Shown here: in pieces, positions 23,786 through 24,023 of the stretch | Layout: the number at the start of each line of letters is the position of its first letter | Position numbering within the stretch: the stretch's first letter is position 1 | NCBI GenBank assembly: GCA_030017475.1 | Contig: JASEIO010000023.1 | Location: 1-24,023 of the forward strand | Length of the DNA: 24,023 nucleotides | Direction: 5' to 3' | From: a bacterium | GTDB lineage: Bacteria; UBA9089; JASEIO01 | Notes under the pieces: model-generated | The model's input: only the letters and a program-made list of their open reading frames with translations | Told to the model about the DNA's origin: nothing | Databases searched by the model: none | Made by a program: the position numbers and the translations under genes

Positions 23786-23814
23786 TTGAAAGGCATAAAA
23801 TCAGATGCTAATCG
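23786..23814 (+). promoter_or_regulatory. Candidate promoter for the last gene
   Basis: TTGAAA (23786-23791), 14 bases, then TGC (23806-23808) and TAATCG (23809-23814). Spacing and the TGn element agree exactly with the four stronger promoters of the window, but the -10 hexamer is poor. A TTGACA at 23699-23704 has no suitable -10 box. Transcription would start near 23821. Confidence 0.4.
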
Positions 23815-23826
23815 ATAAATTGATGG

Positions 23827-23852
23827 CTCCTACAAATCTTTCTTTAAGGAGG
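23827..23852 (+). promoter_or_regulatory. Hairpin that can mask the last gene's ribosome-binding site
   Basis: CTCCT (23827-23831) is complementary to AGGAG (23847-23851), part of the strong ribosome-binding site AAGGAGG (23846-23852) of the following gene. Further upstream, TTGCCTCCT (23739-23747) can pair over nine bases, with one G-U, with AGGAGGTAA (23847-23855). GGAGTC (23770-23775) can pair with GGCTCC (23825-23830) and would free the site. Whether the upstream pieces are in the transcript depends on the promoter used. Confidence 0.35.
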
Positions 23853-23860
23853 TAAATACA

Positions 23861-24023
23861 ATGATTAAGAAATTAGGTATAGTGATGTTAGGAATGCTGG
23901 TTGTTACCTTTACTATGGCGGCTATGCCGCATAAGGCTGAAGCAGGCAGGGTAACCCATCTGATAAAAACTGCCTATTATGATCTTGGAGACAAGGGAAC
24001 AACAGGGATAAGAAACATTAAAA
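23861..24023 (+). CDS. Secreted hypothetical protein, N-terminal part (runs off the window)
   Basis: Only the first 54 codons are in the window. The ATG follows AAGGAGG by eight bases, the strongest ribosome-binding site in this part. The protein has a classic signal peptide: basic MIKK, a hydrophobic core of about 18 residues and an AEA cleavage site near residue 28. The mature part starts GRVTHLIKTAYYDLGDKG. I do not recognise a family. It is transcribed separately from the glm genes, behind their terminator. Confidence 0.75.
   Translation, partial: MIKKLGIVMLGMLVVTFTMAAMPHKAEAGRVTHLIKTAYYDLGDKGTTGIRNIK

Overview
This AT-rich bacterial window carries a dense, almost entirely plus-strand block of housekeeping genes with very short or overlapping gene junctions. 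A PorV-type outer-membrane beta-barrel points to a two-membraned (diderm) cell. The order tmk-yaaR-holB-ricT(yaaT)-metG is otherwise best known from Firmicutes and related deep lineages. Together with an orphan GlmL/MutL-family ATPase, a split acyl-CoA dehydratase activase module and a very long GlmS, this suggests an uncultured, probably anaerobic, candidate-phylum diderm. The phylum cannot be named from the sequence alone.

Layout: (1) 1-1248 is an accessory edge. It holds a probable transposase N-terminal remnant, a 20-bp hairpin followed by a T-run, a strong plus-strand promoter, and a small basic ORF on the minus strand. (2) 1249-8748 is one tightly packed run: hisG (long form), a 60-aa unknown, a PorV/UPF0164 barrel, secG, a conserved 107-aa unknown, glmL, glyS and miaA. 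(3) 8734-12077 has its own near-consensus promoter and encodes two cysteine-containing CoA-dehydratase-related proteins (COG3580-like and COG3581-like), a BcrA/BadF/HgdC-type activase and a TIGR04076-type small cysteine protein. (4) 12215-17086, behind another promoter, is tmk, yaaR (apparently with an ACG start), holB, ricT, metG and queF. (5) 17114-23683, behind a perfect TTGACA promoter, is a lipoprotein-type Pcm, a 1175-aa GlmS-like enzyme, glmM and an acetyltransferase-only GlmU-like protein, closed by a clear Rho-independent terminator. (6) The window ends inside a small secreted protein preceded by a leader with a sequestered ribosome-binding site.

Functionally, the glm genes would take fructose-6-P through glucosamine-6-P and glucosamine-1-P to N-acetylglucosamine-1-P. 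The uridylyltransferase step must be encoded elsewhere. tmk, holB, yaaR and ricT serve nucleotide supply, replication and RNA processing. glyS, metG, miaA and queF serve translation. The activase module is the least understood part. It looks like an ATP-driven low-potential electron-transfer system without an obvious substrate enzyme in view.

Four independent promoters share the same layout, TTGAnn-N14-TGn-(-10 hexamer), which makes them mutually supporting. Short period-7 and period-8 repeat tracts recur, two of them inside reading frames. No tRNA, rRNA, CRISPR array or complete mobile element was seen.
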